DNA from: Fibrobacteria bacterium AD312 | GTDB lineage: Bacteria > Fibrobacterota > Fibrobacteria > Fibrobacterales > Fibrobacteraceae | Direction: 5' to 3' | Length of the DNA: 64,000 nt | Assembly (NCBI GenBank): GCA_001462345.1 | Contig: LIUM01000002.1 | Location: forward strand, 57,954 to 121,953 | Shown: piece by piece, positions 54,756 to 63,040 of the stretch | How positions within the stretch are numbered: the stretch's first letter is position 1 | Layout: each line of letters opens with the position of its first letter | Notes under the pieces: model-generated | Database searches by the model: none | Told to the model about the DNA's origin: nothing | The model's input: only the letters and a program-made list of their open reading frames with translations | Made by a program: the position numbers and the translations under genes

Positions 54756-55523
54756 TTACTCTTCATTTTCGACTAAATCGTTCAAATAAGCTGAGGCAGA
54801 AATCGTGATTGGCATAAAATAAGCGTTACAATTAGCGTCAGCAATACGAGCTAATAACAATTTGGCTAAATCTCTATTTTCCTTTTTTCCATAATTATAG
54901 TCAGCAGGAAACACCACTTGATTGACTTTTTCCCAATATTTTCTCGATTTGTCAGAATATACAGGACTAATCCCAAACCATATTTCCGTATCTGAAAGCT
55001 GTTCTAACCAAAGATCTAACACTTTTAAGGAAAAAAATGGTTGTGTATAAAAGCCATTACAGCCAGCATCCATTTTTTCCTTTGCATAATCTAATTCACG
55101 GCGAAAAGAAGATCTATAGGGATCAAGCCCAGCATAAATTTTTAAGGATGGGAATGCTTTTCGAACTTCAGCAATAGCCACTAATGTGGTAAGCCCCGAT
55201 GGAACAAACTCATCATTTTTTGGTGGATCACCGCCAATCAAAAGGACTTCTTCTAAACCAAGCGTTTTTAAAGCAGATACTTTTTCTAACAAATCATCAA
55301 GAGTTCTATCAATAAGGCGAAAATGCGGTACAGCAGGCAAAGAATTTTTCAAAAGTACGTGGGATGCTTCAAACGATTTAATCTCTACCGATCGAATTTC
55401 AGGAACATTAATCTTTTGAATAAAGGAATACCGTTCTAAATTCAAACGACTTTCTTCCAAAAAAAGATTCAAATCTCTTGGAACTAATTCTAAAGCAATA
55501 GAAGAGGGCATTTTAAATTTCAT
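54756..55523 (-). CDS. Methylenetetrahydrofolate reductase-like protein
   Basis: The 255-residue barrel protein matches MetF-type enzymes in several places: VPHFRLIDRTLDDLLEKV (the folate-binding HLTCRD-type strand), LIGGDPP (FAD site), and GCNGFYTQPFF (the ADFIITQ-type strand). It is shorter and more divergent than E. coli MetF (296 residues). If active it would make 5-methyl-THF for methionine synthesis, fitting the free-standing MetH reactivation domain at 33708 and MetK at 60153. No close operon partners are seen. The call is family-level. Confidence 0.75.
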   Translation of the reverse strand: MKFKMPSSIALELVPRDLNLFLEESRLNLERYSFIQKINVPEIRSVEIKSFEASHVLLKNSLPAVPHFRLIDRTLDDLLEKVSALKTLGLEEVLLIGGDPPKNDEFVPSGLTTLVAIAEVRKAFPSLKIYAGLDPYRSSFRRELDYAKEKMDAGCNGFYTQPFFSLKVLDLWLEQLSDTEIWFGISPVYSDKSRKYWEKVNQVVFPADYNYGKKENRDLAKLLLARIADANCNAYFMPITISASAYLNDLVENEE

Positions 55524-55585
55524 AAGATAAATGTAACATTTAATTCGATTTAGTCAATGCATAAATTTATATTTTTGCATAGTAT

Positions 55586-56008
55586 TCATTTTTCTTTGCT
55601 CTTAGGGTACTTTGGAAGCTCTGAGATGGGGATATAAGAATTCTTCTCTTTTGAAAAAGAAAAATAACGAACCTCCCCTCCAAGCCCTAACATAACGTAA
55701 GAAGGATTCAATACTTTTAAATATCGATTGAGTTGTATTTCAAGATCTGTCCAAGTATACTCACCTTCTGCCTTGCACTCCACTAAAAGCCAAGGATTTG
55801 AAATCTCTTTTCCACGACGAAAATCATGAACTAAAACATCGACTCGATCCCTGGATGTTTTTTTTATTTGAGAAAGACTAAACTCTATTTCCATCAAGTG
55901 AGGAGGGACTCCCAAACACTCTAGCAAAAAACATATAACCCTTTGACGTACGGCTTCTTCTGGAGTTGAAGCCACACTTTTCTGACGAATAGGATCATAG
56001 CAAGTCAT
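55586..56008 (-). CDS. Stand-alone HsdR N-terminal (PD-(D/E)xK nuclease-like) protein
   Basis: The 140-residue product begins MTCYDPIRQKSVASTPEEAVRQ, typical of the type I restriction enzyme HsdR N-terminal domain (HSDR_N_2) found as short single-domain proteins. A nuclease-like core has the acidic residue in RVDVLVHD and the EcK of WLLVECKAEGE. No HsdM, HsdS or helicase lies nearby, so it is not a restriction system. The ATG at 56008 is preferred over an upstream one at 56029. Real function is unknown. Confidence 0.8.
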   Translation of the reverse strand: MTCYDPIRQKSVASTPEEAVRQRVICFLLECLGVPPHLMEIEFSLSQIKKTSRDRVDVLVHDFRRGKEISNPWLLVECKAEGEYTWTDLEIQLNRYLKVLNPSYVMLGLGGEVRYFSFSKEKNSYIPISELPKYPKSKEK

Positions 56009-56095
56009 TGCGAAAATATAAATATTCAAAATAAAACTGCACTCAAGATTATGACTTATTGTTACATTTGAACTATCTGTTTATAGGAGTTTCTG

Positions 56096-57403
56096 ATGAG
56101 ATTAAAATTATTAAGCGAAGGTGCTAAAGAACTTTCATATGAAATTCGTGAAATTGTAAAGAAAGCAAATCAGCTCCAAGCGCTTGGACTCTCTATCCAT
56201 TGGGAAAACATTGGTGATCCAATAGAAAAAAAATGCCAAGTACCTGATTGGATTAAGAATACCGTCGGCGAAATAGTACAACAAAACAGTAGTTATGGTT
56301 ATTGTCCTTCTCAAGGTGTACTTGCCACTCGTGAATTTTTAGCTAAAGAAACCAATAAATTAGGCGGTGCTCAAATTACCGCCAATGACATTTTATTTTT
56401 TAACGGTCTAGGTGATGCTATTGCCACCATATATAGTTTACTTGCTTTAACTACTCGCATTATTGGGCCTTCTCCAGCTTATAGCACCCATAGTTCTGCA
56501 GAAGCAGCTCATGCTCATTCGGCTCCAATTACTTATCGACTAGACCCAGAAAATCATTGGTACCCTGATTTAGAAGAACTTGAAAATAAAGTCAAGTTTA
56601 ATCCAAATATTGGTGGTATTTTAATTATTAATCCCGATAATCCAACTGGAATGGTGTATCCTCTCGAGTACTTGGAAAAAATTGTAGATATTGCAAAACG
56701 TTACAAACTGTTTATTATTTCCGATGAGATTTATAATAAAATTGTTTATAATGGAGCTCGTGCTTATGCTCTAGCTGAAATCATCAAAAATGTTCCAGGT
56801 ATTGCATTAAAAGGGATTTCAAAAGAATACCCATGGCCAGGATCTCGTTGTGGCTGGGCTGAATATTATAATCGTGATAAAGATGAACAATTTGATGCGT
56901 TCTGCAAAGCTTTAGACAATGCAAAAATGATTGAAGTCTGTTCAACAACAATTCCTCAACTTACAATTCCAAAGATTTTAGGCGATCCTCGCTATATGGT
57001 TCATCGCAATGCGCTTAATGAAAAAATTGGACGCCGTAGTTCTATTATCAATGAAATTTTAAGAGATGTTCCTGAACTCAACTTCAACCCTACTTATGGC
57101 GCTTTTTATAATACAATCACCTTTAAGGAAGGCGTTCTTAATGAGAGACAAACTCTCCCTATTAATAATTCTGAAATCCGTGCAAAGGTCGAAACCTGGG
57201 TTCAAAACGTCCCAAGTTTAGATTATCGATTTGTTTATTATTTATTAGGCGCCACGGGTATATGCGTAGTTCCAAGCAGTAGCTTCTGCAGTGAACTACA
57301 AGGATTTCGTGTCACATTACTAGAAGAAAATGATGATGAATTACGTCGTATTTTCACTATTTTACGTGATGCGATTAAGGCCTTTATAAAAAGTGCTTCT
57401 TAA
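56096..57403 (+). CDS. Class I/II PLP-dependent aminotransferase
   Basis: The 435-residue enzyme has the fold type I layout: FNGLGDAIATIY, the conserved NPDNPTGMVYP, IISDEIYNKIVY with the aspartate that holds the pyridine nitrogen, and the PLP lysine K243 in KGISKEYPWPGSRCGW. It transfers an amino group between an amino acid and a 2-oxo acid; the substrate is not readable, with alanine and aspartate types both possible. TAGGAG lies about seven bases before the ATG. It overlaps the convergent exonuclease gene by four bases at the stop codons. Confidence 0.9.
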   Translation: MRLKLLSEGAKELSYEIREIVKKANQLQALGLSIHWENIGDPIEKKCQVPDWIKNTVGEIVQQNSSYGYCPSQGVLATREFLAKETNKLGGAQITANDILFFNGLGDAIATIYSLLALTTRIIGPSPAYSTHSSAEAAHAHSAPITYRLDPENHWYPDLEELENKVKFNPNIGGILIINPDNPTGMVYPLEYLEKIVDIAKRYKLFIISDEIYNKIVYNGARAYALAEIIKNVPGIALKGISKEYPWPGSRCGWAEYYNRDKDEQFDAFCKALDNAKMIEVCSTTIPQLTIPKILGDPRYMVHRNALNEKIGRRSSIINEILRDVPELNFNPTYGAFYNTITFKEGVLNERQTLPINNSEIRAKVETWVQNVPSLDYRFVYYLLGATGICVVPSSSFCSELQGFRVTLLEENDDELRRIFTILRDAIKAFIKSAS

Positions 57404-58203
57404 ATCGAAGGAACTATTTTTATCGGTGGGAAAGGCGGGTCTAGCTCGATACAAATAGGGCAATGATCAGAGCCTTCCACTTCTGATAAAATCTTTGAGT
57501 CTAGTACACTTGCCATTAGGCCTTTATCAACAAAGCTATAATCCAAGCGCCAACCCACATTCTTTTCTCTAGAACTATAAAGATTTGACCACCAAGTATA
57601 TGCATTTGCCTTTGATGGATTCATTTCTCTGAAAGAATCCACAAATCCACTTTTGATATATTTATCAATCCAAGCGCGTTCTATAGGTAAAAAGCCGCTC
57701 ACATTTTCATTATCTTTAGGGCGAGCAATATCTATTTCTTGATGAGCTGTATTGTAATCACCAACAGTTACCACATGTTTGCCATTAGAAAGCCAATGAA
57801 GAGAGTTTTCAAGAAAAGCATCGTAAAATCTAAGCTTATAATCTAAACGATCTTCTCCTCCTCCTCCGTTTGGAAAATACACATTATTTAAAACCCAATC
57901 AGGAAAAACCAGTTGAATCATTCGACCTTCATCATCAAACTCACTAATCCCCATGCCATAGTTGACATCATCTGGTTCAATTTGGGAATATATGGCAACT
58001 CCACTATACCCCTTCTTTTTTTTACATGAATTCCAATAAGTAAAATAGCCTTTTGGATTCTGAAGAGTCTCTGGAACTTGATCCAATTCAGCACGCACTT
58101 CTTGAAGGCATAGAATGTCTGCTTGGACTTCTGAGAACCATTTTTCAAATCCTTTTTTTGCAACAGAACGAATCCCGTTTACATTCCAGCTATAAATATT
58201 CAT
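57400..58203 (-). CDS. xthA: Exodeoxyribonuclease III
   Basis: This apurinic/apyrimidinic endonuclease and 3' exonuclease acts in base excision repair. The 267-residue protein shows the family residues: MNIYSWNVNGIRS, LCLQEVRAELDQVP, the TVGDYNTAHQEID site, GWRLDYSFV and the closing SDHCPI. Asn, Asp and His active-site residues are all visible. The length is normal. It is convergent with the aminotransferase gene. Confidence 0.95.
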   Translation of the reverse strand: MNIYSWNVNGIRSVAKKGFEKWFSEVQADILCLQEVRAELDQVPETLQNPKGYFTYWNSCKKKKGYSGVAIYSQIEPDDVNYGMGISEFDDEGRMIQLVFPDWVLNNVYFPNGGGGEDRLDYKLRFYDAFLENSLHWLSNGKHVVTVGDYNTAHQEIDIARPKDNENVSGFLPIERAWIDKYIKSGFVDSFREMNPSKANAYTWWSNLYSSREKNVGWRLDYSFVDKGLMASVLDSKILSEVEGSDHCPICIELDPPFPPIKIVPSI

Positions 58204-58463
58204 GAATACAACAACCTTTTATTTGGATCAGGAACTCAAAGATAGAATAATTAATTCTTTTTTACTATGAGGTGATTTTTTTCTTAGTAAAGAATCGTTG
58301 CAAAATAACTTTTTTGCGCAATATATCAAAAAAAAAGCATAAATTAATCCTGATGAAATAATTCTTTTTTTAATCATTGCTTATAAGTAAAAAAAAAGGC
58401 TATTTTGAGACATAATAAAGAAAAAACATCCCCCTTTTTTTGATTAAGTTTATATTTAGCTTT

Positions 58464-59045
58464 ATGAAATCTCTATTATCTCTTTTCTTTGGGTTATTGT
58501 CAGTCGTCTTATTTATTGGATGCGCTGGATCGAGTGATGGTTCTGATTTAGAAGTTCCAACAAATATGCCTCCGATTTGCAGGGATATTGATTTTGTGGC
58601 ACAGCCCGATATGCGTGAAATGTGTGGCGTTAGATCAGTACGCTATAAAGCCTATCGCAATATTCCACAACAACGTTATTTGATTAAACCTAAAGAGACT
58701 TCTCTTGTTAAGGTTCGAGATGTTATCGAGTTACGTTTTCCAAATACGCTTCCTATTATTTTAGAAGGCCCTATTGTTAGTGAAATTCAATTCAATCAAG
58801 ACAAACGCCTTCAGAAAATCAAAAACTCCTATGATTATTATGAGTTATACAACGAAGGGAATGAACGTATTCGAATCTTCAAAATGGGTATTCCTACCGA
58901 TATGGGTACATTCCATGAATTTTGTTTTAGAGTTCCAGACAAGCTTGGTAGTGAACGCACTCGAAGTGTAGCCATGGGAAACCGAATTGAAGCAATGACT
59001 TGCGAAGATTTCCATCGTTTATTAACTCATAACGTTAAGAAATAA
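58464..59045 (+). CDS. Lipoprotein of unknown function
   Basis: The ATG at 58464 opens a lipoprotein signal (KSLLSLFFGLLSVVLFIGC, cysteine about residue 20) and is preferred over an upstream start at 58440. The 193-residue protein is mostly beta-strand-like with several cysteines (ICRDIDFV, MREMCGVRSVRYK, FHEFCFRV, AMTCEDFHR), which may form disulfides. No domain was recognised. A terminator follows at 59070. The 260 bases upstream, shared with divergent xthA, contain no supported gene. Confidence 0.65.
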   Translation: MKSLLSLFFGLLSVVLFIGCAGSSDGSDLEVPTNMPPICRDIDFVAQPDMREMCGVRSVRYKAYRNIPQQRYLIKPKETSLVKVRDVIELRFPNTLPIILEGPIVSEIQFNQDKRLQKIKNSYDYYELYNEGNERIRIFKMGIPTDMGTFHEFCFRVPDKLGSERTRSVAMGNRIEAMTCEDFHRLLTHNVKK

Positions 59046-59069
59046 CGAAAACCCTCTTAATAAAATGAT

Positions 59070-59098
59070 GCCTCTATTTTTATAATAGAGGCTTTTTT
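59070..59098 (+). terminator. Rho-independent terminator
   Basis: GCCTCTATT pairs with AATAGAGGC around a short loop, followed by six T. It ends the lipoprotein gene at 59045 and abuts the stop of the convergent Nif3-like gene. Confidence 0.92.
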
Positions 59099-59099
59099 A

Positions 59100-59861
59100 T
59101 TAAACAGGATTATCAATATCAATAAATATTGAAGGGATTTTTAGTTCGTCATTTATCTTTTTAGCTAATGCTTCTACCCCAAAAATCTCTGTCCGATGAT
59201 GACCACAAGCTACCACATTTTGTTTTTCTTCTTCTACAAAAATAGGCGTTTGTTCTTTAATTTCTCCAGTAATATAAAGGTCTACTCCTAAAGAAAAAGC
59301 TTCATCGATGCCGCTACTTCCTCCTCCAGAACAAATCCCTATTTTCTGAATTTCAGAAGCGCCATAAAATAAAGAATGAGAAACCCCTAAAGGGAAAAGT
59401 TTTTGTATTCGCATTAACATTTCATCTTTAGAAATTGGTTTAGTTAATGAGGCGATACAACCGACTTCTTTTTCTCCTGAAGGCATAAACCCTGATATTC
59501 TATTCATTCCAAGCTTTGAAGCAATTAGAGCATTATTTCCTATTTCAGGATGACCATCTAATGGCAAATGAAATGCGTATAAAGAGATATGATGCTCCAT
59601 TAATTTTTGAATTTTACGCCCCAAAATGCCAATAGGCATTTTACTATCACTTGCCCAAAAACCATGAGGATGATGTACTATAATACAATCGGCCCCAAGT
59701 TCTATTGCTTTATCAATCAAAGATTCTCGAAAAGAAACCCCTGTCACTACTTTTGTCACCTCCTTCGAGGCCTCTACACAGAGTCCATTGGAGCAATAAT
59801 CTTTAAATTTTGAAGGTTCTAATAAGTCTGAAAGCCAATTTGAAAACGTTGATAAAAGCAT
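59100..59861 (-). CDS. Nif3-like dinuclear metal centre protein
   Basis: The 253-residue protein matches the NIF3/YbgI family: DCIIVHHPHGFW with two histidines, LYAFHLPLDGHPEIGNNALIA, ICSGGGSSGIDEAFSLGVDLYITGEIKEQTP and the final VVACGHHRTEIFGVEAL. The conserved His, Asp and Glu ligands of the two metals are present. The family is widespread and its biochemical role is uncertain, although it is often labelled GTP cyclohydrolase I type 2. AGGAT precedes the ATG. Confidence 0.9.
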   Translation of the reverse strand: MLLSTFSNWLSDLLEPSKFKDYCSNGLCVEASKEVTKVVTGVSFRESLIDKAIELGADCIIVHHPHGFWASDSKMPIGILGRKIQKLMEHHISLYAFHLPLDGHPEIGNNALIASKLGMNRISGFMPSGEKEVGCIASLTKPISKDEMLMRIQKLFPLGVSHSLFYGASEIQKIGICSGGGSSGIDEAFSLGVDLYITGEIKEQTPIFVEEEKQNVVACGHHRTEIFGVEALAKKINDELKIPSIFIDIDNPV

Positions 59862-59972
59862 AAATATCCTAAAAGTCTGTTTTTTTGAAAAAATAAATAA
59901 AAGAAATGATGATAAATCGTTTTTTAATCTAACTCGCCTAAAAACAACGGATTAAAAGAAGAGAATTCCAAA

Positions 59973-60004
59973 AATTGCTAAAAAAAGCCTTTTTTTTAGC
60001 AATT
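59973..60004. repeat. Perfect 14-bp-arm inverted repeat upstream of metK
   Basis: AATTGCTAAAAAAA and TTTTTTTAGCAATT flank a loop of GCCT. It lies between the Nif3-like gene start and the metK promoter, 149 bases before the metK start. It is not followed by a T-run on the plus strand beyond its own arm. A regulatory role is not known. Confidence 0.6.
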
Positions 60005-60090
60005 AAGACATAATAATCAGACGATTAATTTTTTGAAGAAGCCATTATAAGACCCCCCAATCATTATTTTTTAAATAAAAAGGATTTGCA

Positions 60091-60119
60091 TTGAAAAAGT
60101 CTATGCGTTTTTATAAATT
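60091..60119 (+). promoter_or_regulatory. Candidate metK promoter
   Basis: TTGAAA (60091-60096) and TAAATT (60114-60119) are 17 bases apart. A perfect 14-bp palindrome ATTTATGCATAAAT (60117-60130) overlaps the -10 and the expected start, which could be an operator. No known SAM riboswitch was recognised in the leader. Confidence 0.45.
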
Positions 60120-60152
60120 TATGCATAAATAAGCCTCCGCAAAAGGATAAAT

Positions 60153-61343
60153 ATGGCGAACTATCTTTTTACATCCGAATCCGTTTCTAAAGGTCATCCA
60201 GATAAAGTTTCCGATCAAATTTCGGACGCTATTTTAGATGCCGCTCTTACTGCAGATCCAAGTAGCCGTGTAGCCTGTGAAACGCTTGTAAATACAGGGC
60301 TTGTAGTTATTGCTGGTGAAATCACCACTCGTGCCACCATTGATTTTCCTCAAATTGCAAGAGATGTGATTAAACAAATTGGTTATACAGATTCTGATAT
60401 GGGCTTTGATTATAAAAGCTGTGCTGTTTTAGTTTCTCTTGACAAACAGTCTCCAGATATTGCTCAAGGTGTCAACGCAGAAAAAGCCGCTGGTAAAGCA
60501 ACAGCAGAGCAAGGCGCTGGTGACCAAGGCATGATGTTTGGTTTTGCTTGCAATGAAACAAAAGAATTAATGCCTTTACCAGTTTCTCTAGCTCATGAAT
60601 TAATGGCTAAGATTCAGGAACTTCGTGAGTCTGGTGAGATTCCTTGGTTACGTCCAGATGCAAAAAGCCAAGTCACTGTAGAATACGATGAAAATGATAA
60701 GCCCATTCGAGTGGATACTGTTGTTGTAAGTACGCAACACCAAGCTTCTTACAAAGGGAAAGAACTTTCTCATGCGACAATCGAAAAGACAATTATTGAA
60801 AAGTTGATAAAAAAAGTGATCCCTGCAAAATTACTTGATAAGAAAACTCGCTATCTAGTAAACCCAACTGGGAAATTTGTAGTGGGTGGACCTCATGGAG
60901 ACTGCGGTTTAACTGGAAGAAAAATCATTGTCGATACTTATGGTGGCATGGGCCGTCATGGTGGTGGTGCTTTCTCTGGTAAAGACCCTTCTAAAGTGGA
61001 TCGTTCTGGCGCTTATGCCGCTCGTTATGTTGCAAAAAACATTGTAGCCGCGGGCCTTGCAGATCGCTGTGAAGTACAAATTGCTTATGCTATTGGTTAT
61101 TCACAACCCGTTTCAGTTTTAGTAAATACTTTTAATACAGGTAAAATTGCAGATAGTCAAATTGAAGAAATTGTTAAAAAACACTTTGATTTATCTCCTG
61201 CTGGTTTAACTAAAATGCTTGACTTAAAGAAACCTGGCTACTTAAGCACAGCAGCGCTTGGGCATTTTGGAAGAACTGGAAAACGTTTTACTTGGGAAAA
61301 AACAGACAAAGCTTCTGCTCTTAAAAAAGCAGCCTCTTTGTAG
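60153..61343 (+). CDS. metK: S-adenosylmethionine synthetase
   Basis: MetK makes S-adenosylmethionine from methionine and ATP. The 396-residue length is normal. Landmarks are [32 protein letters not shown] and the C-terminal-side [20 protein letters not shown] loop with the phosphate-binding residues. AAGGA lies six bases before the ATG. It is followed nine bases later by mqnE, a SAM-dependent radical enzyme, so supply and use of SAM are transcribed together. Confidence 0.98.
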   Translation: MANYLFTSESVSKGHPDKVSDQISDAILDAALTADPSSRVACETLVNTGLVVIAGEITTRATIDFPQIARDVIKQIGYTDSDMGFDYKSCAVLVSLDKQSPDIAQGVNAEKAAGKATAEQGAGDQGMMFGFACNETKELMPLPVSLAHELMAKIQELRESGEIPWLRPDAKSQVTVEYDENDKPIRVDTVVVSTQHQASYKGKELSHATIEKTIIEKLIKKVIPAKLLDKKTRYLVNPTGKFVVGGPHGDCGLTGRKIIVDTYGGMGRHGGGAFSGKDPSKVDRSGAYAARYVAKNIVAAGLADRCEVQIAYAIGYSQPVSVLVNTFNTGKIADSQIEEIVKKHFDLSPAGLTKMLDLKKPGYLSTAALGHFGRTGKRFTWEKTDKASALKKAASL

Positions 61344-61352
61344 GGCTCTTCA

Positions 61353-62393
61353 ATGGAACGTATTAGTGTAGAAGAGGCTCTAGACCTATTCTTAAACGCC
61401 CCTTTAAAAGAATTAGGCGAGCGAGCTAATCTCGAAAAGCAAGCTAGGCATGGAAATTCTGTTTTCTGGGTGAATAACCGGCAGATCAACTACACTAACA
61501 TTTGCGTTTTGCATTGCAACTTTTGTGCTTTCTCAAAAATCAAAAAAGATAGTCCTCATGCTTATGATTGGAACCATGAGACTGTGATTGAAAAAGCCGC
61601 AGAAGCTGTAAGCAAAGGCGCTAGAGAACTACACATAGTTGGGGGGTTACACCCTAACCATCCCTTTTCTTATTATGTGGAAATGCTTTCTAAACTGCGG
61701 AAAGCGTTCCCTCTAGTCAATTTAAAAGCGTTTACTGCTGTCGAGCTCTGTTACTTTGCCAAAAAATCTGGACGAGCTCTAGATGATATTATCCATGAAT
61801 TAAAGGTCGCTGGGTTAGATGCGCTTCCAGGTGGAGGCGCTGAAATTCTTGTGCAAAGTGTTCGAGATGAAATTTGCAGCGGTAAAGAAACAGGAGAAGA
61901 ATGGCTTAACGCTCATCGAGCCGTTCATAAAGCGGGTATTTTCTCCAATGCCACGATGCTCTTTGGACATATTGAAACACCAGAACAGCGAATCGAGCAT
62001 TTAAATCTTTTACGTCAACTACAAGATGAGACCCATGGTTTTTATGCTTTTATTCCTCTCGTGTTTCACCCAGAACACAATAGCCTAGGGCGTCGCATTC
62101 CTCAAATCACCTCGGAAGAAGATATCCTTAGAACCGTCGCTATTTCTAGATTATTTTTAGATAATTTTCCTCACATTAAAGCCTACTGGATTCAAATGGG
62201 GATTTCAACCGCCATGAAGGCACTTCATGCAGGGGCTTCTGATTTAGATGGAACTATCATTGAAGAAAAAATAACTCACGCCGCAGGCGCCTCTTCTCCA
62301 GTGGGAATGACTCCAGAACATATTCAAGAACTCATTCGCGCCGAAGGCTTGATCCCTGTAGAACGCGACGCCAAATACGAAATTTACTCGTAA
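61353..62393 (+). CDS. mqnE: Aminofutalosine synthase MqnE
   Basis: This radical SAM enzyme makes aminofutalosine from chorismate-derived 3-enolpyruvyl-benzoate and SAM in the futalosine route to menaquinone. The 346-residue protein has the CxxxCxxC cluster motif with C51, C55 and C58 (ICVLHCNFCAF), and FIPLVFHPEHNSLG typical of MqnE rather than the related CofH or MqnC. It follows metK by nine bases. Other futalosine genes (mqnA, B, C, D) are not in the window. The gene-free repeat island begins just downstream. Confidence 0.9.
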   Translation: MERISVEEALDLFLNAPLKELGERANLEKQARHGNSVFWVNNRQINYTNICVLHCNFCAFSKIKKDSPHAYDWNHETVIEKAAEAVSKGARELHIVGGLHPNHPFSYYVEMLSKLRKAFPLVNLKAFTAVELCYFAKKSGRALDDIIHELKVAGLDALPGGGAEILVQSVRDEICSGKETGEEWLNAHRAVHKAGIFSNATMLFGHIETPEQRIEHLNLLRQLQDETHGFYAFIPLVFHPEHNSLGRRIPQITSEEDILRTVAISRLFLDNFPHIKAYWIQMGISTAMKALHAGASDLDGTIIEEKITHAAGASSPVGMTPEHIQELIRAEGLIPVERDAKYEIYS

Positions 62394-62400
62394 AAATCTA

Positions 62401-63040
62401 TTCTTTTTCTACGGGAATTATTACCACTAACTGTGCATGGTTCAACTTCAGCATTAGTGTTTGTGTTTTTGGAAACTATTTTCGCGAACCATGCATGTAC
62501 GAAAACGAGACGCCAATCTAAACTAACCCCATTTTTTCATGCAGAGACAAGCGTTTTTTTGTACCACAAGGGTATCACTACCACAAGGGTATCACTCTCA
62601 CGTAAGTAGTAAACTACTAAGTGTTCGTGTTTCTTACTAAGCGCAGCTATGCATGGTTCCGACTAAAGCACTAGAAGTGCTAAGTCTCACGTAAAAGCAT
62701 ATAAGTGTTCGTATTTCTTACTAAGCGCAGCTATGCATGGTTCAACTACAGCGGTGAACCGCTAAGTCTCACGTAAAACTACTAAGTGTTCGTGTTTACC
62801 ACAAGGGTATCACTACCACAGGGGTATCACTCTTACTAAGCGCTGAAGCGCAAGTGTACGTGTTTCTCACGTAAGTAGAGCTCTGCATGGTTCCGACTAA
62901 AGCACTAGAAGTGCTAAGTCTCACGTAAAACTACTAAGTGTTCGTGTTTCTCACATAAAAAGAGCTATGCATGGTTCAACTACAGCGGTGAACCGCTAAG
63001 TCTCACGTAAAACTTTTAAGTGTTCGTGTTCCTGTAAAGC
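62401..63040. repeat. Repeat island, left part: 234-bp nested tandem repeats
   Basis: No gene is supported. Shared blocks such as GCATGGTTC, CTCACGTAA and AAGTGTTCGTGTTTC recur. A segment from about 62647 recurs 234 bases later near 62881 (offset also for the second module, 62729 and 62963). Small hairpins sit at equivalent places but differ in sequence: AGCACT-AGA-AGTGCT, AGCGGT-GA-ACCGCT, GCGCT-GA-AGCGC and AGTAGT-AA-ACTACT, all followed by AAGT. A 17-bp unit TACCACAAGGGTATCAC is duplicated head to tail at 62562 and 62579 and again at 62797 and 62814. GCATGGTTC at 62434 and its reverse complement at 62487 form inverted arms. Confidence 0.85.

Noticed and set aside
59862..60152. SAM riboswitch upstream of metK
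   Set aside because: No SAM-I, SAM-II or SAM-IV conserved core was recognised in the leader.
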